From contig NZ_NPKI01000008.1 in the NCBI RefSeq assembly GCF_002284565.1, forward strand, positions 1-64,000: DNA of 64,000 nucleotides, written 5' to 3'. The stretch is from Mesorhizobium mediterraneum (lineage in GTDB: Bacteria > Pseudomonadota > Alphaproteobacteria > Rhizobiales > Rhizobiaceae). Of this stretch, positions 8,528 through 17,396 are shown in pieces (within the stretch, counting starts at the first letter, position 1; each line of letters starts with the position of its first letter). Position numbers and translations under genes: made by a program. The notes under the pieces were generated by a model, which saw nothing but the letters and a program-made list of their open reading frames with translations, was not told the DNA's origin and did no database searches.

Positions 8528-9287
8528 GCTGGGAACCACTCTTTTGAAGAACCGGATCGTTCTTTGGGGTGCGGCCAGCCTGATCCTCGTGTGCGTCGTC
8601 GCGGCCGTCGGCTATTTCTACTTCCAGACGTTTTCTCCGGACCGAAGCAAATATCCGGTCAGAGGTATCGACGTTTCCCATCATCAGCGGCAGATCGACT
8701 GGCGCCGTGTTGCCGCCGACGATGTCGCCTTCGCCGTCATCAAGGCGACCGAGGGCGGCGACCATGTCGACGACGCCTTCGCCGCCAATCTGCGTGAGGC
8801 GCGTGCGGCCGGGCTGGCGGTCGGTGCCTACCATTTCTTCACCTTCTGCAGGCCTGGCGCCGATCAGGCGCGCAATTTCATCTCCGTCGTGCCGCGCGAT
8901 CAATCGCTGCTGCCGCCGGTGGTGGACATAGAATTTGTCGGCAATTGTCCGCGGCGGCCATCGCCCGAAGAATTGAATGTCGAACTCTCGGCTTTCCTGC
9001 GCCCTGTCGAGGCAGCTTTCGGCAAGACAGCGATCCTCTATGTGACCGACGAGGCTGCGCGGGTCTATGCCGGTCAGATCGTCGGCCGACCGCACTGGGT
9101 TCGTTCGCTGGCGCTGTGGCCAGGTCATGACGACTGGATCTATTGGCAGTACCACGACAGGGGTCGCGTCGACGGCATCAGTGGCGATGTCGATCTGAAT
9201 GTCCTTCAGGGCGGGCAGGAGAAATTGGCCGAGCTGTTTGCGCCACCGCCCGAATCTATCTCTCCAGAAACGCGGCTATATCACTGA
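8520..9287 (+). CDS. GH25-family lysozyme (N-acetylmuramidase), membrane-anchored
   Basis: The product belongs to glycoside hydrolase family 25, whose members hydrolyse the MurNAc-GlcNAc bond of peptidoglycan. One N-terminal transmembrane segment (about 11-31) leads into the catalytic barrel: [10 protein letters not shown], the FAVIKATEG strand, [17 protein letters not shown] with the acidic pair, and IYWQYHDRG with the final VDLN strand. All look intact. Two starts are possible: GTG at 8520, overlapping the smpB stop, or TTG at 8544 with GGGAA eight bases upstream. The 3' end overlaps the convergent uracil-DNA glycosylase gene by 32 bases. Confidence 0.88.
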   Translation: MGRLGTTLLKNRIVLWGAASLILVCVVAAVGYFYFQTFSPDRSKYPVRGIDVSHHQRQIDWRRVAADDVAFAVIKATEGGDHVDDAFAANLREARAAGLAVGAYHFFTFCRPGADQARNFISVVPRDQSLLPPVVDIEFVGNCPRRPSPEELNVELSAFLRPVEAAFGKTAILYVTDEAARVYAGQIVGRPHWVRSLALWPGHDDWIYWQYHDRGRVDGISGDVDLNVLQGGQEKLAELFAPPPESISPETRLYH

Positions 9288-9933
9288 ACACGTTGACGAA
9301 CATCGTTTCCGTCAGCACGCCGGTGTTGGTGTTGTAGCGCGAGCAATGATAGCTGGAGAACAGCGTGACGCCATTGGTTTGCTGCTGTCCGCCGTGGCGG
9401 AAGGGATAAGCGGCAACACGCCCACCCAGCGCCCGCACGGTCGACTGGTGCGCGATCGAGCCCAGCGCCAGCACGGCGCGCAGGTTTTTAAACCGCGCGA
9501 TCGTCGGCACCAGGAACGTCCGGCAGGTGGCAATCTCGGCGCCGACCGGCTTGTTGTCCGGTGGCACGCAGCGCACCGCATTGGTGATCGCCGTGCCGAC
9601 AAGCTCCAGCCCGTCATCGGGCCGCGCCTTGAATTGGCCGCGCGCAAAGCCGTGCGCGATCAGCGTGTTGTAGAGCAGGTCGCCGGCGTAGTCGCCGGTG
9701 AAGGGACGCCCCGTCCTGTTCGCCCCACGCAGGCCTGGCGCCAGCCCGACGATCAACAGTTTAACGGCATCCTCGCCCTCGGGCGGCAGGAAGGTCGGCA
9801 CCGGCGCATTGAACCAGGACGGCTCGCGCTGCCGCCATTGCGCGATAAAATCATGCAGCCGCGGGCAGAGCGGGCAGTCGCGATCAGGCTCGGGGGATGC
9901 GACCAAGGGAGCGGTCAAGACCGCCGCCGTCAA
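9256..9933 (-). CDS. Uracil-DNA glycosylase, family 5 (UdgB-like)
   Basis: The enzyme should remove uracil and possibly other deaminated bases from DNA. Motif A reads GLAPGLRGANRTGRPFTGD, the form seen in family 5, and the late motif is SYHCSRYN, slightly different from the usual HPS. Four cysteines positioned for an iron-sulfur cluster are visible (CPLC at 20-23, VRCVPP, ATCRTF). The 225-residue reading starts with TTG, which overlaps the stop of the upstream NYN gene as TTGA, suggesting translational coupling. No nearby ATG gives an intact N terminus. Confidence 0.85.
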   Translation of the reverse strand: MTAAVLTAPLVASPEPDRDCPLCPRLHDFIAQWRQREPSWFNAPVPTFLPPEGEDAVKLLIVGLAPGLRGANRTGRPFTGDYAGDLLYNTLIAHGFARGQFKARPDDGLELVGTAITNAVRCVPPDNKPVGAEIATCRTFLVPTIARFKNLRAVLALGSIAHQSTVRALGGRVAAYPFRHGGQQQTNGVTLFSSYHCSRYNTNTGVLTETMFVNVFSDIAAFLER

Positions 9934-10511
9934 TAGTCGTCCTCGTCGACTTCGGCCGGCTCGGGCCGGCGCACCGGCCGCTCGGACGGATCGCGGCCGA
10001 CCTCGCTCTTCAGCGTCATCAGGTCGATGAAATGGTCCGCCTGGCGGCGCAGATCGTCGGAAATCATCGGCGGCTGTGAAGCCATGGTGGAGACGATCGA
10101 GACCTTGCGCCCGCGCCGCTGCAGCGCCTCGACCAGCGTGCGGAAATCGCCGTCGCCGGAAAAGATGACATAGTGGTCGACGACATCGGCAAGTTCCAGC
10201 GCATCGACCGTCAGCTCGATGTCCATATTGCCCTTGATCTTGCGGCGGCCGGTCGAGTCGGTGAACTCCTTGGCCGGCTTGGTCACCACCTTGAAGCCGT
10301 TATAGTCGAGCCAGTCGATCAGCGGCCGGATCGAGGAATATTCCTGATCCTCGACCAGCGCGGTGTAGTAGTAAGCACGCAGCAGGTAGCCGCGCTTCTG
10401 GAAGCTCGACAAAAGCTTGCGGTAGTCGATGTCGAAGCCGAGCGCGCGCGACGTGGCGTAAAGATTGGCTCCGTCGATGAAAAGAGCGATTTTTTCACGA
10501 GGGTCGAACAT
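9930..10511 (-). CDS. NYN-domain (LabA/DUF88-like) putative ribonuclease
   Basis: The 193-residue protein has a PIN-like NYN fold. ALFIDGANLY carries the first acidic residue, KGNMDIELTVDAL the second, and IFSGDGDFRTLVEAL the third cluster, so a metal-dependent RNase active site appears complete. The C terminus is acidic and disordered (VDEDDY). The family is found across bacteria, but the RNA target is unknown. It overlaps the following uracil-DNA glycosylase by four bases and so shares an operon with a DNA-repair enzyme. It is divergent from rpoZ. Confidence 0.88.
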   Translation of the reverse strand: MFDPREKIALFIDGANLYATSRALGFDIDYRKLLSSFQKRGYLLRAYYYTALVEDQEYSSIRPLIDWLDYNGFKVVTKPAKEFTDSTGRRKIKGNMDIELTVDALELADVVDHYVIFSGDGDFRTLVEALQRRGRKVSIVSTMASQPPMISDDLRRQADHFIDLMTLKSEVGRDPSERPVRRPEPAEVDEDDY

Positions 10512-10831
10512 GGAAAATATTCCTTTTCGAAAATAAGCGGCCGTCTAAATGCGCGTGACTATCGGTCGGCTTGAAATAACCGGCTGACCTTCGTCATTCG
10601 AGATAACGCCGGTTTTACGGCAATCCAAGGATATGATGCTGCATAGCAAGCAATTGTGATCGGTGCCGTATCGTCGCAGGCGACGCGCGCCCAGACCACG
10701 CCTTGGCCGGCCCCGGACTTGACCCGGACCTGGCCCCGGACTGATATTGCCAAAAAGCTTGTATTTTGGCGGCGTTCAGGTTATGGACCGCGCCTGTTTT
10801 CCATTAAATCCAGGCATGAAAGGGGCAGCTC

Positions 10832-11233
10832 ATGGCCCGCGTAACCGTTGAAGATTGCATCGACAAGGTCGACAACCGCTTCGAGCTCGTGCTCCTGGCC
10901 GGCCACCGTGCCCGTCAGATCAGCCAGGGCGCGCAGATCACCGTTCCTCGCGACAACGACAAGAATCCGGTCATCGCGCTGCGCGAGATCGCCGAAGAGA
11001 CGCTGTCGCCCGACGATCTCAAGGAAGACCTGATCCACTCGCTGCAGAAGCATGTCGAGGTCGATGAGCCGGAAGCCGATGGCGAGGCGATCGCCGACCA
11101 GACCGGTGCCGCCGCTGTGGCTACCGATGCCGACGACACCGAGGACAACATCACCTTCGACCGCATGACCGAGGAAGACCTCCTGGCCGGCATCGAAGGT
11201 CTGGTACCGCCGGAAAAAAGCGACGATTATTAA
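10832..11233 (+). CDS. rpoZ: DNA-directed RNA polymerase omega subunit
   Basis: Omega assists folding of the beta-prime subunit and, in proteobacteria, contributes to a ppGpp-binding site. The 133-residue protein has the conserved core [24 protein letters not shown], the LAGHRARQI segment and [11 protein letters not shown], followed by the long acidic tail usual in alphaproteobacteria. The gene lies directly upstream of the ppGpp synthetase/hydrolase gene rsh, the normal rpoZ-spoT order. A short hairpin separates the two. Confidence 0.97.
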   Translation: MARVTVEDCIDKVDNRFELVLLAGHRARQISQGAQITVPRDNDKNPVIALREIAEETLSPDDLKEDLIHSLQKHVEVDEPEADGEAIADQTGAAAVATDADDTEDNITFDRMTEEDLLAGIEGLVPPEKSDDY

Positions 11234-11247
11234 TCTTCGCAACGACT

Positions 11248-11273
11248 GCCGACACTTTCGCGTCGGCGGTTTC
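11248..11273 (+). terminator. Weak terminator-like hairpin after rpoZ
   Basis: GCCGAC (11248-11253) pairs with GTCGGC (11262-11267) around an eight-base loop, followed by GGTTTC. The U-tract is short, so it may only partly terminate rpoZ transcripts before rsh. Confidence 0.5.
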
Positions 11274-11287
11274 GTGGTTATCTATGA

Positions 11288-11315
11288 CATGCGCCGTACG
11301 CCAGTGCGGCGCATG
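11288..11315 (+). promoter_or_regulatory. Hairpin in the rsh 5' region
   Basis: CATGCGCCG (11288-11296) and CGGCGCATG (11307-11315) form a perfect nine-bp stem, ending 29 bases before the rsh start. There is no T-tract, so it is not a standard terminator. It could be an operator or an mRNA structure affecting rsh expression. The function is inferred from position only. Confidence 0.4.
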
Positions 11316-11344
11316 ATTCATTTCAGCACTGCGAGATCCCGCCC

Positions 11345-13573
11345 ATGATGCGTCAGTATGAGCTTGTCGAGCGCGTCCAGCGCTACAAGCCTGACGTCAA
11401 CGAGGCGCTGCTCAACAAGGCCTATGTCTACGCCATGCAGAAGCATGGCCACCAGAAGCGTGCCTCCGGCGACCCTTATTTCTCGCATCCGCTCGAAGTC
11501 GCCGCCATCCTCACCGAAATGCACATGGATGAGGCGACCATCGCGGTTGCGCTGCTGCACGACACGATCGAGGACACCACGGCGACCAGGGCCGAGATCG
11601 ACGAGCTGTTCGGTCCGGAAATGGGCAAGCTGGTCGAAGGCCTGACCAAGCTGAAGAAACTCGACCTCGTCTCCAAGAAGGCCGAGCAGGCGGAAAACCT
11701 GCGCAAGCTCTTGCTGGCGATCTCGGAAGACGTTCGCGTGCTGCTGGTCAAGCTTGCCGACCGCTTGCACAACATGCGCACGCTCGACCATGTGCCTGAA
11801 GCCAAGCGCCTGCGCATCGCCGAGGAAACGATGGATATCTATGCGCCGCTGGCCGGGCGCATGGGCATGCAAGGCATGCGCGAGGAACTCGAGGAGATCG
11901 CCTTCCGCTTCATCAATCCGGAAGCCTACCGCGCTGTCACCGCGCGGCTCGCCGAAATCTTCGAGCGCAACAAGGATGTGCTGTCCGAGATCGAGAAGGC
12001 GCTGTCCGCGCTGTTCGAGAAATATGCGATCAAGGCCGAGGTCAAGAGCCGCCAGAAGAAGCCGTGGTCGGTGTTCCGCAAGATGGAAGCCAAGGCGCTG
12101 TCCTTCGAGCAACTGTCCGACATTTTCGGCTTTCGCGTCGTCGTCGATACCGTCGAGGACTGCTACCGGGCGCTCGGCGCCATCCATACGACATGGTCGA
12201 TGGTGCCAGGCCGCTTCAAGGACTACATCTCGACGCCGAAGCAGAACGACTACCGTTCGATCCACACCACCATCGTCGGGCCGTCGCGCCAGCGCGTCGA
12301 GCTGCAGATCCGCACCTACCAGATGAACAAGATCGCCGAATATGGCGTTGCCGCGCATTCGATCTACAAGGACAGCGGCGGCAAGGTGAACGGCACCGCC
12401 CATGCGATCTCGAAGGAGACCAACGCCTATGCCTGGCTGCGGCGCACCATCGAGCAGCTTGCCGAAGGCGACAATCCCGAGGACTTCCTCGAAAACACCA
12501 AGCTGGAACTGTTCCAAGACCAGGTATTCTGCTTCACGCCCAAGGGCATGCTGATCGCGCTGCCGCGCGGCGCCACGCCGATCGATTTCGCCTACGCCGT
12601 GCACACCGATGTTGGCGACACCTGCGTCGGTGCCAAGGTAAACGGCCGCATCATGCCGCTGATGACCGAACTGAAGAATGGCGACGAGGTCGAGATCATC
12701 CGTTCCAAGGCGCAGGTGCCGCCGGCGGCGTGGGAATCGGTCGTCGTCACCGGCAAGGCGCGCTCGGCGATCCGCCGCGCCACCAAGAATGCCATCCGCA
12801 AGCAATATTCGGGTCTCGGCATCCGCATACTGGAACGCGCCTTCGAGCGGTCCGGGAAGACCTTTACCAAGGAGAGCCTGAAGTCGGTGCTGCATCGGCT
12901 GGCGCGCAAGGACATCGAGGATGTGCTGGCTTCGGTCGGCCGCGGCGAACTTGCTTCCACCGATGTCATGAAAGCGGTGTTTCCCGACTACAAGGACGAG
13001 CGCGTCACGCTGGCCGCGCCCAAGCAGCGCGAGGAGGGCTGGTCGAAGATCCGCAACGCCGCCGGAATGCTGTTCCAGATTCCGGGACGCGCGGCACGCA
13101 AGGATAAGGACCAGCCAAGGGACGGCGCCGTGCCGATCCGTGGCGTGCGCGGCGACCTGCCGGTGCGCTTCGCGCCGGAAGGTGCTGTGCCCGGCGACCG
13201 CATCGTCGGCATCGTGCAGCCGGGAACCGGCATCACGATCTATCCGATCCAGTCGCCGGCGCTGCAGGCTTTCGACGACCAGCCCGAACGATGGATCGAC
13301 GTGCGCTGGGACATAGACGAGCGCACCAAGGAGCGGTTTCCGGCGCGCGTCTCGGTCACCGCCATCAACGCGCCGGGCTCGCTGGCCGACATCGCGCAGG
13401 TCGTTGCATCCAACGATGCCAACATCCATACATTGTCGATGGTGCGCACCGCGCCTGATTTCACTGAAATGCTGATTGATCTCGAAGTCTGGGATCTGAA
13501 GCACCTGAACCGGCTGCTGTCGCAGCTCAAGGACAATTCGAGCGTCAGCGATGCAAGGCGCGTGAACGGCTAA
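11345..13573 (+). CDS. rsh: Bifunctional (p)ppGpp synthetase/hydrolase
   Basis: The single long RelA/SpoT homologue makes and degrades the stringent-response alarmone. In its 742 residues the order is: HD hydrolase domain (HDTIEDT near residue 70, KLADRLHNMRTL), synthetase domain with the RFKD motif typical of bifunctional enzymes and QNDYRSIHTTI, TGS domain (QVFCFTPKGMLIALPRGATPID), and C-terminal ACT domain (VSVTAINAPGSLADIAQV). All catalytic motifs appear intact. Alphaproteobacteria usually have one such protein. It follows rpoZ, and pyrE comes 46 bases after the stop. Confidence 0.95.
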   Translation: MMRQYELVERVQRYKPDVNEALLNKAYVYAMQKHGHQKRASGDPYFSHPLEVAAILTEMHMDEATIAVALLHDTIEDTTATRAEIDELFGPEMGKLVEGLTKLKKLDLVSKKAEQAENLRKLLLAISEDVRVLLVKLADRLHNMRTLDHVPEAKRLRIAEETMDIYAPLAGRMGMQGMREELEEIAFRFINPEAYRAVTARLAEIFERNKDVLSEIEKALSALFEKYAIKAEVKSRQKKPWSVFRKMEAKALSFEQLSDIFGFRVVVDTVEDCYRALGAIHTTWSMVPGRFKDYISTPKQNDYRSIHTTIVGPSRQRVELQIRTYQMNKIAEYGVAAHSIYKDSGGKVNGTAHAISKETNAYAWLRRTIEQLAEGDNPEDFLENTKLELFQDQVFCFTPKGMLIALPRGATPIDFAYAVHTDVGDTCVGAKVNGRIMPLMTELKNGDEVEIIRSKAQVPPAAWESVVVTGKARSAIRRATKNAIRKQYSGLGIRILERAFERSGKTFTKESLKSVLHRLARKDIEDVLASVGRGELASTDVMKAVFPDYKDERVTLAAPKQREEGWSKIRNAAGMLFQIPGRAARKDKDQPRDGAVPIRGVRGDLPVRFAPEGAVPGDRIVGIVQPGTGITIYPIQSPALQAFDDQPERWIDVRWDIDERTKERFPARVSVTAINAPGSLADIAQVVASNDANIHTLSMVRTAPDFTEMLIDLEVWDLKHLNRLLSQLKDNSSVSDARRVNG

Positions 13574-13619
13574 AAATCACTAGCGTGCTGGAGACAAGCG
13601 TGTTGGAGACAGGGCAGAG

Positions 13620-14198
13620 ATGAACACCGACGAAGTGCTGGGCATTTTCCGTGAAGCCGGTGCCGTTTTGGAAGGGCATTTCATCCTGACGTCGGGTTTG
13701 CGAAGCCCGGTCTTCCTGCAGAAAGCACGGGTCTTCATGCATGCCGACAAGACCGAGCGCCTGTGCAAGGCGCTGGCCGAAAAGATCCGCGCAGCTGTGT
13801 CCGGCAAGATCGACTATGTCGTCGGCCCGGCGATCGGCGGGCTGATCCCGGCCTACGAGACTTCGCGCCATCTTGGCGCACCGGCGATCTGGGTCGAGCG
13901 GGAAGGGGGCGAGTTCAGGCTCCGCCGCTTCGAGATCGCCAAGGGTTCGCGCGTCGTCATCGTCGAGGACATCGTCACCACCGGACTGTCGATCCGCGAG
14001 ACCATCGATTGCCTGCGCGCGCTTGGCGCCGAGGTCGTTGCCGCCGCCTGCATCATCGACCGCTCGGCCGGCAAGACCGATGTCGGCGTGCCGTTGATAG
14101 CGCTCGCCGAATATGAGGTTCCGGCCTATCCAGCCGATAGCCTGCCGCCCGAGCTCGCCGCCATTCCGGCGATCAAGCCGGGCAGCCGCAACATATAA
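13620..14198 (+). CDS. pyrE: Orotate phosphoribosyltransferase
   Basis: PyrE transfers the phosphoribosyl group of PRPP to orotate, giving OMP in pyrimidine synthesis. The 192-residue protein contains [29 protein letters not shown], and the PRPP-binding motif [11 protein letters not shown]. The ATG follows CAGGGCAGAG. The next gene starts 13 bases after the stop behind its own GGAGG site, so the two are probably cotranscribed. Confidence 0.94.
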   Translation: MNTDEVLGIFREAGAVLEGHFILTSGLRSPVFLQKARVFMHADKTERLCKALAEKIRAAVSGKIDYVVGPAIGGLIPAYETSRHLGAPAIWVEREGGEFRLRRFEIAKGSRVVIVEDIVTTGLSIRETIDCLRALGAEVVAAACIIDRSAGKTDVGVPLIALAEYEVPAYPADSLPPELAAIPAIKPGSRNI

Positions 14199-14211
14199 CG
14201 GAGGCGCTGCC

Positions 14212-14592
14212 GTGATCGCCGGCATCGATCATTTCGTGCTGACGGTTCGCTCCGTCGATGACACCTGCGCCTTTTATCAGCGCGTGCTCGGGTTCAGGCG
14301 TCTCGACACACCGAACCTGCCGACGGCACTGCTTTTCGGAACGCAGAAGATCAACGTGCATGAGGTAGGGCGCACCTTCGAGCCCAAGGCGAAAGCGCCG
14401 ACTCCGGGCACCGCAGATTTCTGCCTGGTCGCCGCCCGTCCGCTCGCCGAGATATGCGCCAGTCTGGAGGCCAATGGCGTTGCCGTCGAAGTCGGGCCGG
14501 TCGAGCGGATCGGCGCCCGTGGCCCGATGATGTCGGTCTATTTCCGCGACCCGGACGGCAACCTCGTCGAGGTCAGCGACTATGGGCTGTAG
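14212..14592 (+). CDS. VOC-family (glyoxalase/dioxygenase-fold) protein
   Basis: The product of 126 residues is a vicinal-oxygen-chelate protein: IDHFVLTVRSVDDTCAFYQRVLGF begins the first beta-alpha-beta unit and SVYFRDPDGNLVEVSDY ends the second. Metal-site candidates are His8, His58 (INVHEVG) and the late glutamate. The GTG start at 14212 has GGAGG eight bases upstream, whereas the longer frame from 14113 would overlap pyrE. Substrates of this subgroup are not predictable (lyase, dioxygenase or drug-binding forms share the fold). Confidence 0.85.
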   Translation: MIAGIDHFVLTVRSVDDTCAFYQRVLGFRRLDTPNLPTALLFGTQKINVHEVGRTFEPKAKAPTPGTADFCLVAARPLAEICASLEANGVAVEVGPVERIGARGPMMSVYFRDPDGNLVEVSDYGL

Positions 14593-14856
14593 ATAGCTTG
14601 CGGGTTGCTGCTGATCTCCGCGCCGAACTCGCCTCCTCAAATCCGCCGCGATTGTACTGTGTTCGAAACGGCGAAACGCCGGCGCCGCAAGGTCGCTGCA
14701 AGCGGGCGCCCGACGAGTTCCGGTTGTTCTGCGGCCGGCGTATCGCTATATCAAGGTCGTTGTTGCCTTTCGACGGCCGCAAAGCGCAAGATGTGGCTGT
14801 CACGCCCGGCCCGGGATGGTCAGAGCGGCAGCTTTGGATATCAGGACAGGAACAGA

Positions 14857-15429
14857 GTGCTTTTTCGACGCCGCAATCCTGATGGTTTTCTCGAGCGGGT
14901 GCGTACCTATCTGTGGCCACGCCGCTCTTTCTCGCGTTCGCTGCGATACTTTTCCAAGCGCATCCTGCGGCTGAAGGCCACTCCGCACGCCGTGGCCGCC
15001 GGTGTCGCGGCGGGCGTGTTCGCATCATTCTTTCCGCTCGGCTTTCACTTCATCATCGCCTTTGCCGTCTCTTGGCTAATCGCCGGGAATCTGGTCGCGG
15101 CAGCGCTCGGCACGGTTGTCGGCAATCCGCTGACCTTCCCGCTGCTGTGGGGCGCGTCGTGGGAGACCGGCAAGCTGGTCCTGCACGAGCGCCTGCCGGC
15201 GCATGGGCCGCCCGCGCATCTCGGCGAGATGCTGCACAATCTTTCGTTTTCGCAATTGTGGGGACCGGTGCTGAAACCGATGACCGTCGGCGCCGTGCCG
15301 CTTGGCCTGATCTTCGGCCTCTTGTTCTACGGCATCACGCGCTGGGGCATGGCCACCTTCCGCGAACAGCGGCGCATGCGCCTGGCGGACAGAGCTGGAA
15401 CGGCCGGACGGGAAGTTCCTGCCGAATGA
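14857..15429 (+). CDS. DUF2062 membrane protein
   Basis: An inner-membrane protein of 190 residues with about three hydrophobic segments and the DUF2062 signature region: [24 protein letters not shown], then [10 protein letters not shown], and a final transmembrane helix ([16 protein letters not shown]). Its function is unknown. The GTG at 14857 is preferred, with AGGA/GGAA just upstream and the family-like start [10 protein letters not shown]; a longer frame from 14605 has low-complexity N-terminal sequence. Its stop overlaps the acpS start (ATGA). The 265 bases before it show no gene. Confidence 0.82.
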   Translation: MLFRRRNPDGFLERVRTYLWPRRSFSRSLRYFSKRILRLKATPHAVAAGVAAGVFASFFPLGFHFIIAFAVSWLIAGNLVAAALGTVVGNPLTFPLLWGASWETGKLVLHERLPAHGPPAHLGEMLHNLSFSQLWGPVLKPMTVGAVPLGLIFGLLFYGITRWGMATFREQRRMRLADRAGTAGREVPAE

Positions 15430-15839
15430 TCATTGGCATCGGCAGCGACCTGATCGATATCAGACGCATCGAAAAATCGCTGGAGCGCCATGGCCAGCGC
15501 TTCATTCAGCGCATCTACACCGAGGTCGAACAGGTCCGCTCCGAAAGTCGCGGCGCCCGCGCCGCCTCCTATGCCAAGCGTTTCGCCGCCAAGGAAGCCT
15601 GCGCCAAGGCGCTGGGCACCGGTATGGCGCAAGGTGTTTTCTGGCGCGATATGGGCGTCGTCAACCTGGCCAGTGGCAAGCCGACCATGGCACTGACCGG
15701 CGGGGCGGCGGCGCAACTGGACAAAATCCTGCCTGAACGGCACAGGGCGGCAATCCATCTCACCATCACCGACGACTTTCCGCTTGCTCAAGCCTTTGTG
15801 ATCATCGAGGCGTTGCCCGTCGAAGAAGCGCCATATTGA
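15426..15839 (+). CDS. acpS: Holo-[acyl-carrier-protein] synthase
   Basis: AcpS transfers 4'-phosphopantetheine from CoA to apo-ACP, activating fatty-acid synthesis. The 137-residue protein starts [12 protein letters not shown] with the Mg-binding aspartate, and [15 protein letters not shown] holds the second metal ligand and CoA-binding segment. The ATG overlaps the preceding stop by four bases. The gene heads the widely conserved acpS-lepB-rnc-era block. Confidence 0.96.
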   Translation: MIIGIGSDLIDIRRIEKSLERHGQRFIQRIYTEVEQVRSESRGARAASYAKRFAAKEACAKALGTGMAQGVFWRDMGVVNLASGKPTMALTGGAAAQLDKILPERHRAAIHLTITDDFPLAQAFVIIEALPVEEAPY

Positions 15840-15916
15840 TTGCATCTGACCACCGGCATGACGTTGCCCAGCGCGCGCCGAGCCCCTATACCAACCAACG
15901 CATAATCGAGGACGAC

Positions 15917-16666
15917 ATGAGCGTGGCTGAAAAATCCCAGAAGAAATCCGGCGGGCTTGGCGAAACCGTCAGCGTCATCGTCCAGGCGCTTTTGCTCGCT
16001 CTGGTCATCCGCACGCTCCTTTTTCAGCCATTTTCTATCCCGTCCGGGTCGATGCGGCCGACCTTGCTCGAAGGCGACTATCTCTTCGTCACCAAATGGT
16101 CCTATGGCTTCTCCCGCTATTCGCTGCCGTTCGGGCCGGACCTCTTTTCGGGCCGCATCTGGGGCGCCGAGCCGAAGCGCGGCGACGTGGCGGTGTTCAA
16201 GTTCCCGCCGGACCCCTCCGTCGACTACATCAAGCGCGTCGTCGGCCTGCCGGGGGACAAGATCCAGGTCAAGGACGGCCAGCTCTTCATCAACGGCGTT
16301 GGCGTGCCGCGCCAGAAGGTCGGGCAGATCGACAATCGCGACATCACCGAGGAGAGCGGGCCGGTCGACGTCTATCGTGAGACTTTGCCGAACGGCGTCA
16401 GCTATGACACGCTCGACCTGACGCCGAACTCGATCGGCGACAACACCCGCGAATTCGACGTGCCGCCCGGCCACTATTTTATGATGGGCGACAACAGGGA
16501 CAATTCCTCGGACAGCCGCTTCACCGTCGGTTTTGTGCCCGACGAGAACCTGGTCGGCCGCGCCAACCTCATCTTCTTCTCGATCGGTGGCAGCGCCAGC
16601 CCGCTCGAAATCTGGAAATGGCCGTCGCTGATGCGCGCGTCGCGCCTGCTCCATTTCGTCAATTAG
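15917..16666 (+). CDS. lepB: Signal peptidase I
   Basis: LepB removes signal peptides from exported proteins on the outer face of the inner membrane. One N-terminal transmembrane helix (VSVIVQALLLALVIRTLLF) leads to the catalytic serine in PSGSMRPTLLEGD and the catalytic lysine in YIKRVVGLPGDKI, with the conserved MGDNRDNSSDSR box near the C terminus. At 249 residues it is normal for alphaproteobacteria. The ATG at 15917 is used because the in-frame extension to 15836 overlaps the acpS end and has no conserved content. Confidence 0.95.
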   Translation: MSVAEKSQKKSGGLGETVSVIVQALLLALVIRTLLFQPFSIPSGSMRPTLLEGDYLFVTKWSYGFSRYSLPFGPDLFSGRIWGAEPKRGDVAVFKFPPDPSVDYIKRVVGLPGDKIQVKDGQLFINGVGVPRQKVGQIDNRDITEESGPVDVYRETLPNGVSYDTLDLTPNSIGDNTREFDVPPGHYFMMGDNRDNSSDSRFTVGFVPDENLVGRANLIFFSIGGSASPLEIWKWPSLMRASRLLHFVN

Positions 16667-16670
16667 GATC

Positions 16671-17396
16671 ATGGCCGCGACAAAACGGTTGACCGCGGAC
16701 GCGCTCGCCAAAGCGCTCATGGAGCGCACAGGCCACGCCTTTGCCGACCACCAGCGCTTGCAGCGTGCGCTGACCCATGCCAGCGCCCGCAGCAGCCATG
16801 CCGGCATCGACTATGAGCGTTTCGAATTCCTGGGTGACCGCGTCCTCGGCCTGGTCGTCGCCGACATGCTGCTGGCGGCGTATCCGGACGCTGCCGAGGG
16901 TGAGCTTTCGCTCAGGCTCAATGCGCTGGTCAATGCCGAGGCGCTGGCGGAGATCGCCGAGGAGATCGGCCTGCCGGAGCTGATCCGTGCCGGCTCGGAC
17001 GTGCGCGGCCTCGACGGACGCAAGCGCGTCAATCTACGCGCCGATGCGCTGGAATCGCTGATCGCCGTGCTCTATCTCGACGGCGGGCTGGAGGCAGCCA
17101 GCGCCTTCATCCACAAATACTGGCGGCCGCGCTCGCAGGCCATCGGTGCCGCCCGCCGCGATGCCAAGACCGAACTGCAGGAATGGGCGCATCAGGCGGC
17201 AGGCGCCGTGCCGGTCTACATAATTGACAGCCGCGAGGGACCGGACCACGATCCGCTGTTCACCATCAGCGTCAAGGTCGGCGCCTATCCGCCGGCGACC
17301 GGCAGTGGGCGCTCCAAGCGCGAGGCCGAGCAGGCCGCCGCCACCGCACTGCTGTTGCGCGAAGGCATCTGGCTAAATAAGGGGAGCGCGGCATGA
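16671..17396 (+). CDS. rnc: Ribonuclease III
   Basis: RNase III cuts double-stranded RNA, including rRNA precursors and sRNA-mRNA duplexes. The 241-residue protein contains the signature ERFEFLGDRVLG, the second acidic site DALESLIAVLYLDGG, and a C-terminal double-stranded-RNA-binding domain (DAKTELQEWAH to SGRSKREAEQAAA). It starts four bases after lepB and overlaps era by four bases, so translation is probably coupled. Confidence 0.97.
   Translation: MAATKRLTADALAKALMERTGHAFADHQRLQRALTHASARSSHAGIDYERFEFLGDRVLGLVVADMLLAAYPDAAEGELSLRLNALVNAEALAEIAEEIGLPELIRAGSDVRGLDGRKRVNLRADALESLIAVLYLDGGLEAASAFIHKYWRPRSQAIGAARRDAKTELQEWAHQAAGAVPVYIIDSREGPDHDPLFTISVKVGAYPPATGSGRSKREAEQAAATALLLREGIWLNKGSAA

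Noticed and set aside
11318..13504. A 728-residue open frame on the minus strand across rsh
   Set aside because: It is the antisense shadow of a well-supported rsh gene and has no recognisable domain.
14913..15425. N-terminal extension of acpS
   Set aside because: It overlaps the DUF2062 gene in another frame and the family start [12 protein letters not shown] is at 15426.
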